A DNA stretch of 10,082 bases from Chlamydiota bacterium (GTDB taxonomy: Bacteria > Chlamydiota > Chlamydiia > Chlamydiales > Waddliaceae): the NCBI GenBank assembly GCA_011065005.1, contig JAAKFP010000049.1, forward strand, positions 1 to 10,082, written 5' to 3'. The notes under the pieces were generated by a model. It saw only the letters and a program-made list of their open reading frames with translations. It did not search any database and was not told the DNA's origin. Positions 6,947-10,082 of this stretch are shown piece by piece; positions within the stretch are counted from its first letter, which is position 1, and the number at the start of each line of letters is the position of its first letter. The position numbers and the translations under genes were made by a program.

Positions 6947-7137
6947 ATGCTGAATATGTCCCTATATTTAACCTGTTTACAATTCTTTAATATACCTAAA
7001 TTGTACAATAATTGGGAATAAAATTCCAGAAATTCCTTATTATTGTTAAGAATCGATAAAGATTGCATGTAATTTTTCTCAAAGAAAAATGTCATTGTGG
7101 TACAAGTAGAAGGAAAGAAGGAAAAAGTAGGTGGCAT
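6947..7137. promoter_or_regulatory. Divergent AT-rich intergenic region
   Basis: This 191-bp spacer separates the minus-strand oxidoreductase-like/comEC operon from the plus-strand SUKH-hprK-ptsH-ptsI operon, so both promoters should lie here. Symmetric elements are visible: a perfect 10-bp palindrome ATTGTACAAT (7000-7009), an inverted repeat GGAAT-AAA-ATTCC (7015-7027) followed by a second AATTCC at 7031-7036, and a perfect 8-bp AT-rich hairpin ATTTTTCT-CAA-AGAAAAAT (7072-7090). Candidate -35-like words (TTTACA at 6976, TTGTTA at 7043) have no well-spaced -10 partner, so I do not name a specific promoter. Purine-rich sequence at 7108-7126 leads to the AGGTGG ribosome site of the plus-strand gene. 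Confidence 0.55.
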
Positions 7138-7953
7138 ATGGACGAACATATCAGTGAGTACTATTCCCAGTCTTCGGACCAATTTCCAGAGGGTAATTTT
7201 CATAGTTGCATCGCCTTGCATGAGGCTGTTGATGTAGATTGGGGAACTGTCTCTAAAAAGGTTCCAATCCTTTCCAGAGGATGGTATGAACTTTCCCAGC
7301 TTTCTCCAAAGGATCGGGTGCAATTCAGCCTTGATTATTGGTTGACTAAGTTGCCTTACCATCCTCACGTCGATGAACACATAACTGAATTTTTTGGGGC
7401 CTTGGATGATATTGGGATCTTCCTTATTCAGAAAAAACCTGATGATCTATTCGATGTAAATATGGTGTATAGTTTGAGTGGGAGTCGAGGTTTTTATCGA
7501 GGAAATGCTCCAGCAAATGAAGTTGATCTTATTGATTTACAAAAACTATTTCCGAATTATATCCTTCCAGAAGATTATTTGGCTTTTTTGCAGATTCATG
7601 ACGGTTTTTGTAAAACGACTGATTGTACAGGAATAATGAGTTCCAAAAACATGAATCAGAGATATCAAGAATTTCAGGAACTGCTTGAGGGTCAAGGTAC
7701 AGTAAAAACGAGAACAGGAAAGATTGTAGAGCCGCAGAGCCTAGTACCTTTTTATGAGTCTTTTGGGATGCCTTATTATCAGTGTTTTTGGGCAGAATGG
7801 TACCCCAAGCAGGAAATGGGTAACGTTTATTATAGTGCTTCGGAGAACACAATTTCTGATCCATTATCGTTACCTATCATAAGTTCTGAACATATGGCTT
7901 TTCCTACATTTCTCGATTGGCTGTTTTTTTATTTGGAGCAAATTGAGACTTAA
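7138..7953 (+). CDS. SUKH (SMI1/KNR4)-like protein
   Basis: A 271-residue soluble protein without signal peptide or membrane segments. The C-terminal half has the hallmarks of the SMI1/KNR4 (SUKH) fold: LPEDYLAFLQIHDGF at 143-157 matches the family's LPxdyxxFLxxxnG block. LVPFYESFG (202-210) with a following YYQCFW segment matches the strand bearing the conserved IPFa motif, and FPTFLDWLFFYLE (255-267) is a typical closing helix. The N-terminal 130 residues are not assignable, although the motif-like stretch RGWYELSQLSPKDR (47-60) looks conserved in style. SUKH proteins include toxin-immunity proteins and regulatory scaffolds; no toxin gene is adjacent, so immunity is unsupported. I start at the ATG at 7138, preceded by AGGTGG; the upstream TTG at 7063 falls before a hairpin and lacks support. 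It leads the hprK-ptsH-ptsI cluster, with a 68-bp gap to hprK. Confidence 0.75.
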   Translation: MDEHISEYYSQSSDQFPEGNFHSCIALHEAVDVDWGTVSKKVPILSRGWYELSQLSPKDRVQFSLDYWLTKLPYHPHVDEHITEFFGALDDIGIFLIQKKPDDLFDVNMVYSLSGSRGFYRGNAPANEVDLIDLQKLFPNYILPEDYLAFLQIHDGFCKTTDCTGIMSSKNMNQRYQEFQELLEGQGTVKTRTGKIVEPQSLVPFYESFGMPYYQCFWAEWYPKQEMGNVYYSASENTISDPLSLPIISSEHMAFPTFLDWLFFYLEQIET

Positions 7954-7965
7954 AAAATTTATGGT

Positions 7966-8001
7966 CAAGGAGGCAAATATATCAAGAGCAGTTGCTCCTT
8001 G
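7966..8001 (+). promoter_or_regulatory. Strong Shine-Dalgarno within a possible hairpin, hprK leader
   Basis: A full-consensus AGGAGG (7968-7973) lies upstream of hprK, but the nearest good hprK start is the ATG at 8022, nearly 50 bases away, and even the TTG at 7992 is 18 bases away. The site sits in CAAGGAG (7966-7972), exactly complementary to CTCCTTG (7995-8001), so the ribosome site could be paired. A smaller nested hairpin GAGC-AGTT-GCTC (7986-7997) competes with it. An ATG at 7961 overlaps this region and opens a 17-codon reading frame ending at the TAA inside TTTGTTAA around 8012, but it has no ribosome site of its own. Whether this is a translational switch or chance is open. Confidence 0.4.
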
Positions 8002-8021
8002 TTATCTTTGTTAAAGAAAAT

Positions 8022-9047
8022 ATGTATTTAGTTGAAGATTTATACAAAAGACACGGCGAACGTTTAGGGCTAGAGTTCATTGCCGGCAAGGAAGGGATGA
8101 GGCGGCAAATTAAGGTGCCGGAGGCTCACCGTCCAGGGTTGAGTCTATCTGGTTATCTTAAAGGATATGCGGGAAAGAGGTTTGTCATTTTTGGCAAGGT
8201 CGAGATGGAGTACTTGAAAGACCTTGATCCTGAAGTACGTGTTCAACGCCTCGAAAGGCTTCTCACCGCATCGACACCTGCTGTGATCGTTGCCAGACGC
8301 TATCGACCATTGAAAGAGTTGGTTCTTCTTTGTGAAAAACATAAGGTTCCATTATTCCGTGCGAGTATGAGCACCATGAATTTGATCAGCAAGCTAACTT
8401 TATTGCTTGCAGAGGAGTTTGCTTTAAGCATGAGCCTCCATGGTACTTTGGTAGAAGTTTTCGGTGTTGGTGTTCTAATACAAGGAAATTCCGCTGTCGG
8501 AAAAAGTGAGACAGCATTGGGCCTGATTGAGAGGGGGCACCGTTTGATTTCCGATGATATTGTCAAGGTCAAGAAAAGAGAGGGCTCCTATTTAGAGGGT
8601 AGCGGTGCGGAACTTACTCGATATCACTTGGAAATTCGAGGAATTGGGATTATCAATATCGCTCATTTATATGGTGCGGTATGCGTTAGAGATTTTAAAA
8701 GCATCGATATCGCCGTTAAATTGGAGACTTGGGATGACCAGAGCTTCTATGATCGTGTTGGCCTTGACGAGAAATATTGCGACATTTTAGGGGTTAAGTT
8801 GCCTCTACATATCTTGCCTGTGAAACCTGGCCGAGATGTTGTTCTGTTGCTTGAAACAATAGCGTTGAATCATCGTTTGAAAGGAATGGGGTATCACTCT
8901 GCAAAGGAGTTCAACTCGAACCTATTAAATATAATCGCTGAAAAAACAAAAACGAAGAAAAGGACGATACGTCGTGAAGCTCACAAAAAAGTTGTTGGTA
9001 AAAAACAGGCTAGGACTACATACCCGTCCGGCGACCACGATCGTTAA
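8022..9047 (+). CDS. hprK: HPr kinase/phosphorylase HprK
   Basis: A bifunctional enzyme that phosphorylates HPr on its regulatory serine and reverses this by phosphorolysis; it normally acts as a cytoplasmic hexamer. With the ATG at 8022 the protein has 341 residues. The N-terminal domain (about 1-125) includes the family's RPGLSLSGY (37-45). The catalytic domain has LHG at 139-141 (conserved H140), Walker A GNSAVGKS at 155-162, the catalytic aspartate pair in LISDD (175-179), and the HprK signature EIRGIGIINI at 204-213. PVKPGRD at 266-272 corresponds to the region contacting HPr. The alternative TTG at 7992 would add ten unconserved residues. Residues from about 311 form a Lys/Arg-rich tail beyond the usual family end at about 310-320; its last 24 codons overlap ptsH. 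All key catalytic residues I can check are present, so it should be active on the neighbouring HPr. Confidence 0.97.
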   Translation: MYLVEDLYKRHGERLGLEFIAGKEGMRRQIKVPEAHRPGLSLSGYLKGYAGKRFVIFGKVEMEYLKDLDPEVRVQRLERLLTASTPAVIVARRYRPLKELVLLCEKHKVPLFRASMSTMNLISKLTLLLAEEFALSMSLHGTLVEVFGVGVLIQGNSAVGKSETALGLIERGHRLISDDIVKVKKREGSYLEGSGAELTRYHLEIRGIGIINIAHLYGAVCVRDFKSIDIAVKLETWDDQSFYDRVGLDEKYCDILGVKLPLHILPVKPGRDVVLLLETIALNHRLKGMGYHSAKEFNSNLLNIIAEKTKTKKRTIRREAHKKVVGKKQARTTYPSGDHDR

Positions 9048-9264
9048 ATTGGTACAAAGCTGCAAAAGTGATGTAGCGTTCACCTGTAGAAAAGAGACGG
9101 TCAATGCGAAAAGCATATTAAGTATATTAATGTTAGCAGCAAAAAAAAGTTCACGGATTACAGTTACTGTTGATGGTGAGGATGCTGAGCTCATCATGGA
9201 GAAATTAGTCTTTGCTTTTGAAAATGAATTTGGTGAAGGGCTGCATGAAAGTCAAACATTCTGA
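8974..9264 (+). CDS. ptsH: Phosphocarrier protein HPr
   Basis: A 96-residue HPr, the small phosphocarrier between enzyme I and its targets. The phospho-accepting histidine is H16 in NRLGLHTRPAT (11-21). The regulatory serine is S47 in NAKSILSILMLAA (44-56), equivalent to Ser46 of Bacillus HPr, in a context suitable for HprK. Both sites are therefore present, linking this protein to hprK on one side and ptsI on the other. I use the GTG at 8974, which places H16 at the expected distance and keeps the first beta strand; later TTG codons would delete that strand. AGGA lies about 9 bases upstream. The gene overlaps hprK by 74 bases in another frame and ptsI by 20 bases, implying tight translational coupling. 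Position 59-60 reads SS, where many HPr proteins have a Gly-rich turn; this is minor. Confidence 0.97.
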   Translation: MKLTKKLLVKNRLGLHTRPATTIVKLVQSCKSDVAFTCRKETVNAKSILSILMLAAKKSSRITVTVDGEDAELIMEKLVFAFENEFGEGLHESQTF

Positions 9265-10082
9265 AATTCGTTTAAAGGGTGCTTCAATTTGTAGAGGTGT
9301 TGCTATTGGTAAGCCCTTATTTTTGACGCTTACTGACGACCATGTGCCCGAATTCACAATACCAGTGCGTGATATTGATGATGAAATTTCAAGATATATT
9401 CATGCTGTAGCCTCTAGCAAAGAAGACCTCCAAAGGTTGTTGCTGAAACTCAAAGAAGAGCGCATTCTTGAAGGAGCTGCAATCCTGGATGCGCATCTTC
9501 AGATGATGCAGGACCCTTTGTTTACCACACAAGTCGAACAAGAAATTCGAAATACTCGTAAGAATGCCGAATTTGTTTTCCATTCTTTAATCAATCAGTG
9601 CCAAAAGAAATTTCAATCTCTTCCAGACCCTTTCTTTCGGGAGCGTTTTAAAGACATTCAGGATATCTCTCGTCGTGTGATGGGATACCTCAGGAAAAGT
9701 GTTCGTATTTCCTTAGCTGATCTCCCTCCAAATTCGATAGTGTTTTCACTGGAGCTTTCCGCAACGGATGCCGCGGAGGCGGATGTCGCTTGTGTAAAAG
9801 CTATCGTCACTGAAATCGGCGGCATGACCTCACATGCAGCAATTGTTGCGAAAGCCAAAGGGATTCCTTACGTAACCGATGTTGCGTTCCAAAAAATTAT
9901 GAATATCGATGACGACTGCATAGTGATTGTAGACGGAAGAACTGGTGACCTCATTTTCTATCCAGAGAAGGAAACTCTAGACGCATATGTTGCATTGCAG
10001 AAAGAGTTGGAATCTCAAGAAGGTGTATTATTGAAAAGTCGTGAACTTTTTTCTGAAACTCTTGATGGGTACCAGGTACGAC
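9245..10082 (+). CDS. ptsI: PTS enzyme I (PtsI), 3' end cut by window edge
   Basis: The open frame runs from ATG 9245 to the right edge without a stop, giving 279 residues of an enzyme of about 570. Enzyme I takes phosphate from phosphoenolpyruvate and passes it to HPr. The N-terminal strand RLKGASICRGVAIGKP (9-24) is typical, followed by the HPr-binding helical region to about 145. The active-site block GGMTSHAAIVAKAKGIPYV (192-210) carries the phosphohistidine H197. The linker follows (240-279); the PEP-binding TIM barrel lies beyond the window. GGMTSHAA rather than GGRTSH or GGKTSH is a small change at a position next to the active site. The ATG is preceded by GAAGGG with four bases of spacing, and the start lies inside ptsH, with a 20-base overlap. 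It is last of the visible overlapping hprK-ptsH-ptsI set. Confidence 0.97.
   Translation, partial: MKVKHSEIRLKGASICRGVAIGKPLFLTLTDDHVPEFTIPVRDIDDEISRYIHAVASSKEDLQRLLLKLKEERILEGAAILDAHLQMMQDPLFTTQVEQEIRNTRKNAEFVFHSLINQCQKKFQSLPDPFFRERFKDIQDISRRVMGYLRKSVRISLADLPPNSIVFSLELSATDAAEADVACVKAIVTEIGGMTSHAAIVAKAKGIPYVTDVAFQKIMNIDDDCIVIVDGRTGDLIFYPEKETLDAYVALQKELESQEGVLLKSRELFSETLDGYQVR

Noticed and set aside
7063..7137. Longer SUKH-like protein starting at TTG 7063
   Set aside because: It would begin inside the AT-rich divergent spacer and cross the 7072-7090 hairpin. The ATG at 7138 has a clear AGGTGG ribosome site three bases upstream.
6910..7380. Minus-strand open frame of about 156 codons overlapping the SUKH gene
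   Set aside because: It is antisense to a better-supported gene, has no recognisable motifs and would overlap the oxidoreductase-like gene start. It looks like a shadow frame.
7138..7953. SUKH protein as the immunity half of a polymorphic toxin system
   Set aside because: No toxin, secretion-domain or repeat-containing gene lies nearby; the flanking genes are metabolic or regulatory.
7954..8021. Separate promoter for hprK
   Set aside because: TTGCTC at 7992-7997 has no acceptable -10 box at 16-18 bp spacing; the purine-rich AGAAAA found there is a poor match.

Overview
The window looks like a chromosomal segment from a member of the Chlamydiae, most likely an environmental (amoeba- or arthropod-associated) lineage such as the Waddlia/Parachlamydia group rather than Chlamydiaceae. 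The inference rests on gene order and protein character: a YycJ-like hydrolase next to ftsK, and comEC near ptsH and ptsI, are pairings I recall from Chlamydia trachomatis (around CT738-CT739 and CT336-CT339). Base composition is moderate, with AT-rich intergenic spacers. The genus assignment is tentative because no database search could be run.

Layout. Positions 1-453 hold no gene that I can support, but they contain a strong compound palindromic element (213-302). From 454 to 6946 everything reads on the minus strand. In transcription order this is a 207-residue relative of NDH-2-type flavoprotein oxidoreductases, comEC (channel part only), a tRNA-His(GTG) with its own good promoter, uppP (undecaprenyl-diphosphatase), ftsK (DNA translocase) and a YycJ-like metallo-beta-lactamase-fold hydrolase. 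A 191-bp AT-rich divergent spacer (6947-7137) follows. From 7138 to the right edge everything reads on the plus strand: a SUKH (SMI1/KNR4)-like protein, hprK, ptsH and a right-truncated ptsI.

How the genes work together. The uppP-ftsK-yycJ set serves the cell envelope and division: lipid-carrier recycling, chromosome translocation at the septum, and (by family homology only) a hydrolase linked to wall or DNA metabolism. The hprK-ptsH-ptsI set is a compact, overlapping regulatory phosphorelay. EI would phosphorylate HPr on His16, and HprK would phosphorylate HPr on Ser47. No sugar-specific EII gene lies in the window, so a regulatory role is at least as likely as sugar uptake.

The most unusual points are the palindromic element at 213-302, a 21-bp near-perfect dyad between ftsK and yycJ, changed DNA-contact positions in the FtsK gamma domain, a 74-base hprK/ptsH overlap that encodes a basic HprK tail, the NDH-2-like protein without a recognisable dinucleotide-binding motif, and a SUKH protein at the head of the PTS operon. 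I see no CRISPR array, insertion sequence, transposase or obvious new multi-gene system.
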